A DNA stretch of 64,000 bases from JBCCMQ01 sp039026235 (GTDB lineage: Bacteria; Pseudomonadota; Alphaproteobacteria; Rhodobacterales; Rhodobacteraceae): assembly GCA_039026235.1 (NCBI GenBank), contig JBCCMQ010000001.1, forward strand, positions 1-64,000, given 5' to 3'. The notes below the pieces were generated by a model that saw only the letters and a program-made list of their open reading frames with translations, was not told the origin of the DNA and ran no database searches. The position numbers were made by a program, and so were the translations under genes. Shown piece by piece: positions 35,085 through 44,663 of this stretch. How positions within the stretch are numbered: the stretch's first letter is position 1; each line of letters opens with the position of its first letter.

Positions 35085-35374
35085 CATACCTGAAAGACGT
35101 CCGCCCAGTCGGCGTTTTTCTGTCGCCACGCGTTCACGAACGGGCAGAGCGGAACGATTTTGAAGCCTTGGGCCCGTGCGTCCGCGGCAATTGCGCCAGC
35201 CAGACGATCTGCAATTCCCTGACCGCGCAGCGCGTCCGGCACGGATGTGTGATCGGCAATTACCAGGGATGGTGAGAGGATTGAGAAAGACAACTCGCTG
35301 GTTCCGTCGGGCAAGCTCAGAACATAGCTGCCTTTGCTTCCCTGCTCTCGGCGTTCGATCTCAGCTTCAGACAA
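35084..35374 (-). CDS. Small GNAT-fold N-acetyltransferase
   Basis: A 96-residue protein of the short YjdJ-type GNAT group. The acetyl-CoA binding region reads HTSVPDALRGQGIADRLAGA, followed by GFKIVPLCPFVNAW, typical of this small subgroup. The substrate is unknown. It overlaps the end of the CoA-transferase B gene by 8 bp and would be translated from the same message. Confidence 0.82.
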   Translation of the reverse strand: MSEAEIERREQGSKGSYVLSLPDGTSELSFSILSPSLVIADHTSVPDALRGQGIADRLAGAIAADARAQGFKIVPLCPFVNAWRQKNADWADVFQV

Positions 35375-35993
35375 TCGTTGCCTCGGTTGCTGCGTGAATG
35401 TCTTCGGTGGTCACATCATCGGCCAGCTCAATCAACTCGAGACCACCTTCGACCACATCCAGAACACCGAGATTGGTGACGATCCGGTCCACGACGCCCG
35501 CACCCGTCAGGGGCAGTGTGCAGGATTTCAACAGTTTCGATTCTCCGTGCTTGTTGGTGTGGTCCATAACGACCACGACGCGGCCGACACCCGCCACAAG
35601 ATCCATGGCGCCGCCCATGCCTTTGACAAGTTTGCCGGGTATCATCCAGTTGGCCAGATCACCGTTTTCCGCCACTTCCATAGCACCCAGGATGGCCATG
35701 GCGATTTTGCCACCCCGGATCATTCCGAAGGATGTGGCACTGTCGAAATAGGCGGTTTGCGCCAATTCGGTGATCGTTTGCTTGCCCGCATTGATCAGGT
35801 CTGGGTCAAGCTCTTCTTCGGTGGGAAAGGGGCCCATGCCAAGCATGCCGTTTTCCGATTGCAGCGTCACCTCGACACCTTCGGGGATGTAATTTGAAAC
35901 AAGGGTCGGAATGCCGATACCAAGGTTCACATAGGTTCCGTCTTGCAGTTCCTGAGCCGCGCGCGCGGCCATTTGATTGCGATCCCAAGGCAT
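35367..35993 (-). CDS. 3-oxoacid CoA-transferase subunit B
   Basis: A 208-residue beta subunit of a family I CoA-transferase (SCOT/AtoA type). The catalytic glutamate is in SENGMLG, preceded by VNLGIGIPTLVSNYI. Such enzymes move CoA from succinyl-CoA to acetoacetate or related acids. The start codon shares one base with the stop of the alpha subunit gene (TGATG). The exact substrate (succinyl-CoA:acetoacetate is likeliest) cannot be fixed from sequence. Confidence 0.93.
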   Translation of the reverse strand: MPWDRNQMAARAAQELQDGTYVNLGIGIPTLVSNYIPEGVEVTLQSENGMLGMGPFPTEEELDPDLINAGKQTITELAQTAYFDSATSFGMIRGGKIAMAILGAMEVAENGDLANWMIPGKLVKGMGGAMDLVAGVGRVVVVMDHTNKHGESKLLKSCTLPLTGAGVVDRIVTNLGVLDVVEGGLELIELADDVTTEDIHAATEATIV

Positions 35994-36688
35994 CAGGCGG
36001 CCCTCACTGTGCGTTGTTCGATGCGCTTTTCATGTTCGCCCTGGATCAGGCGGTGGACATAGATGCCCGGCAGATGGATGTGATCCGGATCCAGGGTGCC
36101 GGTCGGAACAATCTCTTCGACCTCAAGCACGCAGATCTTGCCGCACATTGCGGCTGGCGGGTTAAAGTTACGGGCTGTCTTACGAAAGACGGCGTTACCC
36201 GTCTCATCAGCTTTCCAGGCCTTCACGATAGAAAGATCGGCAAATATGCCTTCTTCCATGATGTAGGTCTGGCCGTCGAATTCACGGTGATCCTTACCCT
36301 CGGCAATCACCGTTCCGACGCCAGTGCGCGTGTAAAAGCCGGGGATGCCGCAGCCCCCGGCGCGCATGCGCTCGGCCAGCGTGCCTTGGGGATTGAACTC
36401 CAGTTCCAGTTCGCCAGCCAGATACTGGCGCATGAACTCGGCATTTTCGCCCACGTAGGACGAGATCATTTTCTTGACCTGTTTGGTCTGCAAAAGAATG
36501 CCGATGCCGAAATCATCAACGCCGGCGTTGTTCGACGCAAAAGTCAGATCCTTGGTCCCCGTGTCGCGGATCGCGCCCAGCAGCAATTCGGGGATACCGC
36601 ACAGACCAAAGCCCCCGGCGGCGATGAACATTCCGTCAAACAGAACGCCGTCGAGCGCCTCTGCTGCCGAACCATAGATCTTCTTCAT
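35993..36688 (-). CDS. 3-oxoacid CoA-transferase subunit A
   Basis: A 231-residue alpha subunit of a family I CoA-transferase. The conserved GGFGLCGIPELL motif lies near residue 25, and GGCGIPGFYTRTGVGT follows in the middle. It works with the beta subunit encoded next in ketone body or polyhydroxybutyrate-derived acetoacetate use. A gap of about 100 bp separates it from topA, so it probably has its own promoter. Confidence 0.94.
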   Translation of the reverse strand: MKKIYGSAAEALDGVLFDGMFIAAGGFGLCGIPELLLGAIRDTGTKDLTFASNNAGVDDFGIGILLQTKQVKKMISSYVGENAEFMRQYLAGELELEFNPQGTLAERMRAGGCGIPGFYTRTGVGTVIAEGKDHREFDGQTYIMEEGIFADLSIVKAWKADETGNAVFRKTARNFNPPAAMCGKICVLEVEEIVPTGTLDPDHIHLPGIYVHRLIQGEHEKRIEQRTVRAA

Positions 36689-36791
36689 GTATAACCTCCG
36701 CCGCTGCCGTGGCCGCGTTTTGTCTGTGCAGCCAATTCATGTCAATCGTTCAAAGACCCGGAAGCGGGGGAGTTGAGCGCGGTACCTGCGC

Positions 36792-39329
36792 CTAGGCTTT
36801 CTTTTTCCGGCGGGCTTTGCCCTTGCCGCCCTTGGCCGCTTTGTCGGCGATCAGATCCAGCGCCATTTCAAGGGTGACGTTGGCGGGTTCAACGTCCTTG
36901 GGCAGTGTCGCATTGATCTTTTCCCATTTCACGTAAGGCCCGTATCGCCCCTTCATGACCGCGACCGGTCCACCATCCGGGTGTTCCCCCAATTCCTTGA
37001 GCGGCGCCGCGGGTGCCGGGCGGCCGCGCCCCGGCCTTGAGGCAAGGACCTCGACGGCCCGGTTCATGCCGATCGTAAAGACGTCTTCCAAGGAATCGAG
37101 GTTGGCGTTGGTGCCGCCCTTGAACGAGATATCGTCTGCATGCTTCAGATAAGGTCCGTAGCGTCCGATATTGGCCCAGATCATCACACCGTCCTCGGGG
37201 TGCGGCCCGATCTGGCGCGGCAAAGACAGCAGCTTCAGCGCCTGTTCCAGCGTCAGCTCTTCCGGTGACCAGCCCTTTGGTATCGATTGACGCGGGGGTT
37301 TCGGCACCTCTTCGGACATCTCGCCGCGTTGCACATAGGGTCCAAAACGGCCCTTGAAGACTGTGACTTTAGCCCCGTCGTCCTCTCCCAGGAGTTTGCC
37401 TTCCGGCGGGATACCCGTGCCATCTTCCATCGACGGCGGCCCGAATGGGCGGGTAAAGCGGCACTCTGGATAACGCGAACAACCGATAAAGGCGCCGCCT
37501 GACCGGGCTGTGCGCATCGAAAGTCGCCCCTCTTCGCAGTTGGGGCAGATCCTGGGATCACCGCCTTGGGGAGACGGCGGATAAAGATGGGGTGCAAGCA
37601 CCTCATCAATCTTTTCAAGAACCTCACCAATTCTCAAATCGGCCGTTTCAGCGACCGCTGCCGAGAAATCCCGCCAGAATGTCCCGAGCACGTCTTTCCA
37701 TTCGCGCCGGCCGCCAGAGACATCGTCGAGCGCCTCTTCCATGTCGGCAGTGAATTCATATCCCACATACTTGCGGAAGTAGTTGATCAGGAAGACGGTG
37801 ACGAGGCGCCCTTTGTCCTCAGGTATCAACCGTCCCTTTTCCTTGCGGACATAGTCACGGTCCTGAATCGTAGTCACAATCGAAGCATAGGTCGACGGCC
37901 GACCGATACCCAATTCCTCCATCGCTTTGACCAGCGTGGCTTCCGTGAAGCGCGGCGGCGGTTGGGTGAAGTGTTCTTCAGGTACGACGGTCGACTTTGA
38001 CAACGCGTCTCCCACGGCGACCTGAGGCAAACGCCGATCATCGTCGGTATCCACCGGTTCGTCGCGCCCTTCCTCATAGATCTTCATGAAGCCGTCGAAG
38101 GTCACCACCTGGCCGGTCGCGCGCAGACCCACCTGACCATCGGCGCTTGCAATTTCCACGGCAGTCCGCTCAAGCCGGGCGTTGGCCATCTGGCAGGCCA
38201 GCGTCCGTTTCCAGATGAGGTCGTAGAGCTTGCGCTGATCCTCATCGGTCAGTTTGAGATCGCCAGGCGCCGCGGACATGTCCGTTGGACGGATGCATTC
38301 GTGCGCCTCTTGCGCGTTCTTGGCCTTGTTCTTGTAGGTCCGGGGTGCGTCGGGAAGATAGGCGTTGCCAAATCTGGCCCGCACCGCCTCGCGCGCCTCG
38401 CTCACCGCTTCCGGCGCCATATCGATGCCGTCGGTTCGCATGTAGGTGATGTGGCCCGCCTCATAAAGGCGCTGGGCAAGGCTCATGGTTTGTCGGGCGC
38501 CGAAACCGAACTTTCGGCTCGCTTCCTGTTGCAGCGTCGAGGTCATGAAAGGCGGCGCCGGATTGCGGCTGCTTGGTTTTGCCTCGGCCGATTGAACGGT
38601 CAGTTGACGCGTCTCAACGGCCTTTACGGCCAGATCGGCCGCGGCACTGTTCTCGATATCGAATTTCTCTAGCTTGCGGCCGGCAAGACTGGTCAGGCGG
38701 GCGCGAAAGGTCTGACCCCGTGGAGTGACGAGATCCGCATGAATCGTCCAATAGGCACGGGACTGGAAGGCCTCGATTTCCATTTCGCGCTCGACGATCA
38801 GGCGTAGGCATACCGATTGCACGCGTCCGGCGCTGCGGGCGCCCGGCAGCTTGCGCCACAGTACCGGTGAAAGGTTGAAGCCCACGAGATAATCCAGCGC
38901 GCGCCGCGCTAGATAGGCCTCGACCAGCTCCATATCGACATCTCGCGGCGCCTTCATGGCATCGGTCACCGCAGACTTAGTAATCGCGTTGAAAACGACG
39001 CGGCTAACTGGCGTGTCCTTTTTGATCGCGCGGCGGGCAAGAAGCGCCTCGCGCAGGTGCCAGCTGATCGCTTCACCTTCGCGGTCCGGGTCCGTGGCCA
39101 GGATCAGGGCATCGTCGTCCTTCAGCGCGTCGGCGATTGCCTTGACGTGTTTTTTGCTGTCGCTGGCGATCTCCCAGGTCATGGCGAAATCGCTTTCCGT
39201 GTCGACCGAGCCGTCCTTCGGAGGCAGGTCCCGCACATGCCCGTACGAGGCGAGAACCGTATAATCGGTTCCGAGATACTTGTTTATTGTCTTCGCCTTA
39301 GCAGGCGATTCTACGACCACGACGGGCAT
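36792..39329 (-). CDS. topA: TopA, DNA topoisomerase I
   Basis: Type IA topoisomerase of 845 residues that relaxes negative supercoils. The Toprim domain begins at once (VVVVESPAKAKTINKYLG) and has the DPDREGE metal site. The active-site tyrosine is in HITYMRTDG. One tetracysteine zinc finger (CPNCEEGRLSMRTARS onwards) and C-terminal topoisomerase repeats (FKGRFGPYVQ, MKGRYGPYVKWE) precede a Lys/Arg-rich tail. The ATG at 39329 has GAGGAAAG directly upstream. Confidence 0.97.
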   Translation of the reverse strand: MPVVVVESPAKAKTINKYLGTDYTVLASYGHVRDLPPKDGSVDTESDFAMTWEIASDSKKHVKAIADALKDDDALILATDPDREGEAISWHLREALLARRAIKKDTPVSRVVFNAITKSAVTDAMKAPRDVDMELVEAYLARRALDYLVGFNLSPVLWRKLPGARSAGRVQSVCLRLIVEREMEIEAFQSRAYWTIHADLVTPRGQTFRARLTSLAGRKLEKFDIENSAAADLAVKAVETRQLTVQSAEAKPSSRNPAPPFMTSTLQQEASRKFGFGARQTMSLAQRLYEAGHITYMRTDGIDMAPEAVSEAREAVRARFGNAYLPDAPRTYKNKAKNAQEAHECIRPTDMSAAPGDLKLTDEDQRKLYDLIWKRTLACQMANARLERTAVEIASADGQVGLRATGQVVTFDGFMKIYEEGRDEPVDTDDDRRLPQVAVGDALSKSTVVPEEHFTQPPPRFTEATLVKAMEELGIGRPSTYASIVTTIQDRDYVRKEKGRLIPEDKGRLVTVFLINYFRKYVGYEFTADMEEALDDVSGGRREWKDVLGTFWRDFSAAVAETADLRIGEVLEKIDEVLAPHLYPPSPQGGDPRICPNCEEGRLSMRTARSGGAFIGCSRYPECRFTRPFGPPSMEDGTGIPPEGKLLGEDDGAKVTVFKGRFGPYVQRGEMSEEVPKPPRQSIPKGWSPEELTLEQALKLLSLPRQIGPHPEDGVMIWANIGRYGPYLKHADDISFKGGTNANLDSLEDVFTIGMNRAVEVLASRPGRGRPAPAAPLKELGEHPDGGPVAVMKGRYGPYVKWEKINATLPKDVEPANVTLEMALDLIADKAAKGGKGKARRKKKA

Positions 39330-39684
39330 CTTTCCTCGCGACTCGGACGGGCGGCTTTGGCCGCCGAGATGTGGGGTGCGTGCTGGGTTTGTCAACTGAG
39401 CCAAAAAAACTTGCCGTGCAGTGGCACAGATTCGGCGGCTCGAAAAGGTGGCGGATCCACCCCTTGGATAAGCCGAAAGCCCTGTGCAAGCTCAAATCCG
39501 CTAGTCTGCGATTTTCCGCCGCAATGGGTCCTGAGAAGGGCGCGCACCGGTCGCCTTTGTCCGCGGGCCTGTTGTCTTGATTGGTCAATGTACCGGGCCG
39601 CGCTTTCAGCGGCCTCCGGGCGGCGACAATTTGCACGGTGTCATTCGTCGCTCCGCGTTGCGTCCAGATTTCATCGATAGGATT
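39330..39684. other. Intergenic region between dprA and topA
   Basis: A 355-bp gap of ordinary GC content. Open frames cross it on both strands, but none has a ribosome binding site or any protein character I recognise. A GGCCGC/GCGGCC stem-loop lies at 39596-39614 without a T-run. I see no gene or RNA here. Confidence 0.6.
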
Positions 39685-40908
39685 TCAGTTCGGCCGGGAC
39701 CCGGTATCCACGTCGGCCAGCGACAAAAGCCCACCGGGCTGGCGGCGGATCTGCCCAAGGATCTCAAGCTCGACGATGCCCGCGCCGACAGTGCCGGCAG
39801 ATGCGCCCAGATCGCGGATCAGCTGATCTTCGGCAAGGGGCGACGGTCCCAGCCGGTCAAGGATGCGCTGATGAAGCGCATGTGCCTCAATTGGCTTTTG
39901 CCGGGCGCATTGTGTGGCTGGGACGTCGCTTTTTACGGTTGCAGCCTCGTCCGGCGTGTCTTCCTTTCGATCGGTCGAAGGCTCCGGGTCCACCGTCTTG
40001 GCTGTGCCCACAACCTCCAGCACGTCTTTGGCATCGCGCACCAGCGTGGCGCCATCACGAATCAGGAAATTACAGCCCGCGGCGCGCCCATCGAAGGGAT
40101 GACCGGGCACTGCCAGGACATCCCGCCCAATGTCCAGCGCGGCCCGGGCGGTGATCAGCGTGCCGGATTTTGCGGCGGCTTCGATGACGACAACGGCGCG
40201 GGAAAGCCCCGCCACGATCCGGTTTCGCGGAGGAAAATGGCGGACATGCGGGACAAGGCCGATCGGCGCCTCAGAAACGCGCAGACCGCGTTCTGAAATT
40301 TCCTGGGCGAGTGCGGCGTGTTCGGCCGGATAGACGACATCGGCGCCACCTGCGTGGACGGCCAGTGTGGCGCCTTGTCCGCCGCGGGAAAGGGCCGCTT
40401 CATGGGCGGCGCCGTCGATGCCGCGCGCAAGGCCCGAGACAACGGTAAAGCCAGCCTCGACCAGCCCAGCCGCCAGTCGGCGGGCCGTCCTGAGGCCCAG
40501 CGACGAAGCGCTGCGCGCGCCCACCATGGCGATCATTGGACGGCCGAGGGTGGTCAGGTCGCCAATAGCCCAAAGGAATGGGGGCGCGTCTTCCATATGG
40601 TTAAGCAAGGCGGGATAGGCCGCTTCGCCCCGACAGATCATCTGTGCGCCAGCCAGTTTGGCCCGGTGAAATTCATCGGCCGCTGTGGCCTGCGTGCAGG
40701 GCATGTAGCCTTTGACCCCGGCCTTTTGGGCGATTTCCGGGAGCGCCTCAAGCGCGGCGTCGGCCGATCCATGCTCGGCCAAGAGCCTGTAGAATGTCGC
40801 AACGCCGACGCGTCGTGAGCGCAGCAAGCGAAGCCACGATAACCTGTCTTCCTCGTCGAGGGGTGGGGTGAGGGGGGTGGAGGAAGAAGAAGGTGCGTCT
40901 TCGGCCAT
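39685..40908 (-). CDS. dprA: DprA, DNA processing protein
   Basis: Loads RecA on incoming single-stranded DNA during natural transformation. The 407-residue protein has an N-terminal helical domain, the Rossmann fold (about residues 115-305) with MVGARSAS, SGLARGIDGAAH, PPRNRIVAGLS and KSGTLITARAALDIGRDV, and a C-terminal winged-helix (about residues 345-400). It is encoded upstream of topA on the same strand, a common pairing. Confidence 0.94.
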   Translation of the reverse strand: MAEDAPSSSSTPLTPPLDEEDRLSWLRLLRSRRVGVATFYRLLAEHGSADAALEALPEIAQKAGVKGYMPCTQATAADEFHRAKLAGAQMICRGEAAYPALLNHMEDAPPFLWAIGDLTTLGRPMIAMVGARSASSLGLRTARRLAAGLVEAGFTVVSGLARGIDGAAHEAALSRGGQGATLAVHAGGADVVYPAEHAALAQEISERGLRVSEAPIGLVPHVRHFPPRNRIVAGLSRAVVVIEAAAKSGTLITARAALDIGRDVLAVPGHPFDGRAAGCNFLIRDGATLVRDAKDVLEVVGTAKTVDPEPSTDRKEDTPDEAATVKSDVPATQCARQKPIEAHALHQRILDRLGPSPLAEDQLIRDLGASAGTVGAGIVELEILGQIRRQPGGLLSLADVDTGSRPN

Positions 40909-40972
40909 CGTGTCTCCGCTGCTACAAACGCACCTTTGACCATAAGTGGTTAATTAGCGGTAAACCAAGACA

Positions 40973-40994
40973 AAGCCCGCCGCGACGTGGGCTA
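40973..40994 (-). terminator. Weak candidate terminator of tldD
   Basis: On the minus strand AGCCC pairs with GGGCT across a 10-base loop that begins at the tldD stop, followed by TTGTCTTGGTTT. The stem is short, so termination is uncertain. Confidence 0.3.
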
Positions 40995-42413
40995 TGCGGC
41001 GGACCCGCCAACGGTAAGGCCGCCGATCATCAGCGTCGGCTGACCCACACCCACCGGCACCCACTGACCGTTCTTGCCGCAGTTACCCATGCCCGGATCC
41101 AGCGCCATATCTTTGCCGATCGCCCGGATTTGGCGAAGCGCGGTTGCCCCGTCGCCAATCAGTGTTGCGCCCTTCACAGGCGTGCCGACTTTTCCGTTTT
41201 GCACCCGGTAGGCTTCGGTGCAGGAAAACACAAACTTGCCATTGGTGATGTCCACCTGTCCACCGCCGAAGCCCACGGCATAGATGCCGTCCTTGAGATC
41301 ACTCAGGATCGCACCCGGATCGGCATTGCCGTTCAACATGTAGGTGTTGGTCATCCGGGGCATCGGGATATGGGCAAACGACTGACGCCTGCCGTTACCG
41401 GTTGCCGCAACACCCATCAGCCGGGCGTTCTGGCGATCCTGCATGTAGCCCACCAGAACGCCGTCTTCGATCAGGACATTCTTGCCCGACGGCGTGCCTT
41501 CGTCATCGATCGAGATCGATCCGCGTCGATCGGGGATGGTACCATCGTCGAGAACCGTAACACCGGGCGCGGCCACCCGTTCGCCCATCAGCCCGCTGAA
41601 GGCCGAAGACTTCTTGCGGTTGAAATCACCTTCAAGCCCGTGGCCCACTGCTTCATGCAGCAAAATACCGGGCCAGCCAGGACCCAGCACAACATCCATG
41701 ACACCGGCCGGGGCGGGTTCGGCCCTTAGGTTCACCAGGGCAATTCGAAGCGCCTCGCGGGCCGTTTTTTCCCAATGAGTCCGCTTGATCAAGCCGTCTA
41801 GTCCGAACCGTCCGCCGCCGCCGGCCGATCCGGATTCGCGACGCCCGTTTTCTTCGACGATCACCGACACGTTCAACCGGGCCATGGGTCGGACGTCACG
41901 TACGTGCGTGCCTTCGGGCCGCAGGATTTCGACCTCTTGGAAACTTGCCGACACCGTGGCCGATACCTGAACCGTTCGTGGTTCAATATCGCGGAGGAAG
42001 GCGTCAATATCGCGCAGCGTCTCAACCTTGGTCGCAAAGGCCACGCCGTCTATCGGGCTTTCGTCAGAATAAAGTCGGCGGTTGGTGGCCTGGGGCGCAT
42101 CGGCGAGTGTACCGTCGCCATCGCCCACCGCAAGACGCGCGGTTTCCGCCGCACGCTTCAGTGCGTGCTCTGATATCTCGGTCGAATGGGCGTACCCCGA
42201 GGTTCCGCCCTTCACGGCGCGCAGTCCGAATCCTTCTGCCGCGTCATAGCTGGCCGTGCGCAGACGCCGGTCATCATAGCTCAGCGCCTCGGAACGTCTT
42301 CTTTCCAGAAACAGCTCTCCATCGTCGGCGCCGGACAGTGCATCGCGCAGCAATCCAAGGGATGCATCGGCATCAAGCATTGTCTCGAAGGGCCGAAAGG
42401 GACTGGATTGCAT
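40992..42413 (-). CDS. tldD: TldD, metalloprotease subunit
   Basis: TldD with PmbA/TldE forms a zinc protease that processes modified peptides and some antitoxins. The 473-residue protein has the metal-binding HEAVGH motif (about residue 254) in GWPGILLHEAVGHGLEGDF and the conserved SAGGGGRFGL segment. No tldE/pmbA gene is in the window, which is normal. It is divergent from coxB across 191 bp. Confidence 0.95.
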   Translation of the reverse strand: MQSSPFRPFETMLDADASLGLLRDALSGADDGELFLERRRSEALSYDDRRLRTASYDAAEGFGLRAVKGGTSGYAHSTEISEHALKRAAETARLAVGDGDGTLADAPQATNRRLYSDESPIDGVAFATKVETLRDIDAFLRDIEPRTVQVSATVSASFQEVEILRPEGTHVRDVRPMARLNVSVIVEENGRRESGSAGGGGRFGLDGLIKRTHWEKTAREALRIALVNLRAEPAPAGVMDVVLGPGWPGILLHEAVGHGLEGDFNRKKSSAFSGLMGERVAAPGVTVLDDGTIPDRRGSISIDDEGTPSGKNVLIEDGVLVGYMQDRQNARLMGVAATGNGRRQSFAHIPMPRMTNTYMLNGNADPGAILSDLKDGIYAVGFGGGQVDITNGKFVFSCTEAYRVQNGKVGTPVKGATLIGDGATALRQIRAIGKDMALDPGMGNCGKNGQWVPVGVGQPTLMIGGLTVGGSAA

Positions 42414-42604
42414 GAACTTTCCTTACTTGTCTGTCGTGCGGGCAGTCAAAGCAGGCAACGGAACCGTGCTGTGGCGGCCGAATGCCACACGGCCAAGCCT
42501 TGTTTGCCCAGGCGTTATATGGTTTCAAAGCGCCGAACAACAACTCAGGCTGCACCTTCCCGCATCGGGAGCGGCTGCGGCCCGGCCAGTGGGACCAGAC
42601 ACGG

Positions 42605-43498
42605 ATGACCGTAATCCAGACCCCTCCACGCATCATGCGCGCTGTGCTTTTGCTGCTTTTTGCACCAACCGCTGTCTTGGCGCAGGCGGTGCCTTCTGAT
42701 TTGCCCATCGTCGGTGTTCCGATACCGGGCGGTATCGGCTTTCAGCCCGCCGCCACCGAATTGGCGCGTGACATCCAGTGGTTGGACGGCTTTTTGACAA
42801 TTCTGATCACGGTCATATCGGTCTTTGTGCTTGCCTTGCTGGCCTATGTGATTGTGCGCTTCAACCGGCGTAGCAACCCAGAGCCTGCATCGTTCACACA
42901 CAACTCTCCGCTTGAGGTTGCCTGGACCATCATTCCCGTGGTGATCCTGGTCGTGATCGCCGTCTTCAGCCTGCCGATCCTGTTCAAGCAACAAGAGATT
43001 CCCGAAGGCGATATGACCATCAAGGTCACCGGCTATCAGTGGTTCTGGGGCTATGAGTACGTCGATGAAGGGTTCTCGTTCGACAGCTTCATGATCGGCC
43101 AGGGGCAGGGTAATCTTAATGCCGAGATCAGTGCCGAGCTGGCGGCGGCGGGCTATACCGACGATGAGTTCCTGCTGGCCACTGACACTGCGGTCGTGGT
43201 GCCGGTCGACAAGATCGTCGTCATGCAGGTCACGGCCGCCGACGTTATTCATTCGTGGACCATTCCGGCCTTCGGGGTGAAGCAGGATGCGGTGCCCGGC
43301 CGCCTGGCAGAGCTTTGGTTTAAGGCCGAACAGGAAGGCGTTTATTTCGGCCAATGCTCTGAACTTTGCGGTAAGGATCACGCCTATATGCCGATCACCG
43401 TGAAAGTTGTGAGCCAAGAGGTCTATGACGCTTGGCTTGAAGAGGCCCGTGCCGAATATGCTGGCGTCCCGGTGCCGGTCCAGGTCGCGTCCAACTGA
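42605..43498 (+). CDS. ctaC: Cytochrome c oxidase subunit II
   Basis: Carries the CuA centre that receives electrons from cytochrome c in the aa3 oxidase. The 297-residue precursor has a signal peptide, two membrane helices (about residues 65-90 and 110-130) and the cupredoxin domain. CuA ligands are visible: the His of VIHSWTIPAF and the FGQCSELCGKDHAYMPI block. ATG at 42605 with GGGA upstream is chosen; ATG at 42635 is possible. It opens a run of oxidase and assembly genes. Subunit I is not in the window. Confidence 0.95.
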   Translation: MTVIQTPPRIMRAVLLLLFAPTAVLAQAVPSDLPIVGVPIPGGIGFQPAATELARDIQWLDGFLTILITVISVFVLALLAYVIVRFNRRSNPEPASFTHNSPLEVAWTIIPVVILVVIAVFSLPILFKQQEIPEGDMTIKVTGYQWFWGYEYVDEGFSFDSFMIGQGQGNLNAEISAELAAAGYTDDEFLLATDTAVVVPVDKIVVMQVTAADVIHSWTIPAFGVKQDAVPGRLAELWFKAEQEGVYFGQCSELCGKDHAYMPITVKVVSQEVYDAWLEEARAEYAGVPVPVQVASN

Positions 43499-43507
43499 GG
43501 TTTCCGG

Positions 43508-43524
43508 CGGCGCCCTTAGCGCCG
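43508..43524 (+). other. Stem-loop between coxB and ctaB
   Basis: CGGCGC-CCTTA-GCGCCG lies in the 50-bp gap after coxB with no T-run. It could be an mRNA processing or stability element that lets coxB be expressed more strongly than the assembly genes. Confidence 0.35.
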
Positions 43525-43548
43525 TTGCCACCGGCAAGAAGCGGGATC

Positions 43549-44475
43549 ATGAGCGAAACAAACGCCAACATCCAAACCTATGAGCCAGGCTTCGGCGATT
43601 TCTTCGCCTTGATGAAGCCGCGCGTGATGTCGCTCGTCGTCTTCACGGCGCTGATCGGCATGCTTGTGGCACCGGTGTCCGTCCACCCGGTCGAAGGCTT
43701 GGCGGCCATCCTGTTTATTGCTGTCGGTGCCGGCGCGTCTGGCGCCCTGAATATGTGGTGGGATGCCGACATTGACGCCGTGATGAAGCGCACGGCCAAT
43801 CGGCCAGTTCCATCGGGCCGCTTGGCGCCTGAGGATGCTCTGGCAGTGGGATTGGCGCTGTCCGGACTTTCTGTAACCATGCTTTGGCTTGCGACCAACG
43901 CGGCCGCCGCCGGGCTTCTAGCGTTCACGATCTTCTTCTACATCGCAATTTACACGATCTGGCTGAAGCGCTCGACACCCCAGAACATCGTGATTGGGGG
44001 TGCGGCAGGGGCTTTCCCGCCGATGGTCGGATGGGTTGCGGCCACTGGGAACTTAGCGCTTGAGCCGGTCCTGATGTTTGCGTTGATTTTCCTTTGGACG
44101 CCGCCGCACTTCTGGGCGCTGGCCCTGTTTATGAAGTCGGACTACCACGAGGCAGACGTGCCGATGCTGACGGTGACGCACGGCCGCAAGTCGACCCGCG
44201 CCCATATCCTGGCCTACTCGATTGCCCTGGCTGCACTGTCCGGTGCCACGGCGCTGAGCGCGCTTGGTGGACCGGTCTATGTGGTTGCGGCCCTTATACT
44301 GAATATGCGCCTGATCTACGGCAGCGTCGTCATCTGGCGGCGCAGTGAAACCGACGCCGAAGAAGATGGCTACCGGGCGGAAAAACGGTTCTTCCGTTTC
44401 ACTCTTACCTATCTCTTTTTACTGTTCACCGCATTTCTCGTGGATGAAGGTCTGGCGCGGATGGGGATTTTCTGA
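43549..44475 (+). CDS. ctaB: Protoheme IX farnesyltransferase (heme O synthase)
   Basis: UbiA-family prenyltransferase that adds farnesyl to heme B, the first step to heme A for the oxidase. The 308-residue protein has about eight membrane helices. The Asp-rich substrate motif is NMWWDADIDAVMKRTANRP and the second polar loop reads LKRSTPQNIVIGGAAGAFPP. It lies between coxB and the copper-insertion genes. Its stop overlaps the start of the next gene (TGATG). Confidence 0.96.
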   Translation: MSETNANIQTYEPGFGDFFALMKPRVMSLVVFTALIGMLVAPVSVHPVEGLAAILFIAVGAGASGALNMWWDADIDAVMKRTANRPVPSGRLAPEDALAVGLALSGLSVTMLWLATNAAAAGLLAFTIFFYIAIYTIWLKRSTPQNIVIGGAAGAFPPMVGWVAATGNLALEPVLMFALIFLWTPPHFWALALFMKSDYHEADVPMLTVTHGRKSTRAHILAYSIALAALSGATALSALGGPVYVVAALILNMRLIYGSVVIWRRSETDAEEDGYRAEKRFFRFTLTYLFLLFTAFLVDEGLARMGIF

Positions 44476-44663
44476 TGTTTGCGCGCGACCACGAACTGCA
44501 CCGCCGGCGCTGGTCCCGCAATCTTGGGGTGGGCCTTTGTCTGGTAAGCTTTGTGGCCCTGATGTTCGGCCTGACCGTGGTCAAAGTGACTGGAGGGGAC
44601 CCGATGCAGGGCTTCGATCATGTTCTGCGTCCCGAATTGTTGCCGGTCGAGGGTTCTGAATGA
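44475..44663 (+). CDS. CoxF-like small membrane protein of the oxidase operon
   Basis: A 62-residue protein with a basic N-terminus (HELHRRRWSRN) and one membrane helix (about residues 17-38). It overlaps ctaB upstream and ctaG downstream, so it belongs to the operon. Small proteins at this position in Rhodobacterales cox operons are annotated as CoxF or oxidase assembly proteins. No biochemical role can be read from the sequence. Confidence 0.8.
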   Translation: MFARDHELHRRRWSRNLGVGLCLVSFVALMFGLTVVKVTGGDPMQGFDHVLRPELLPVEGSE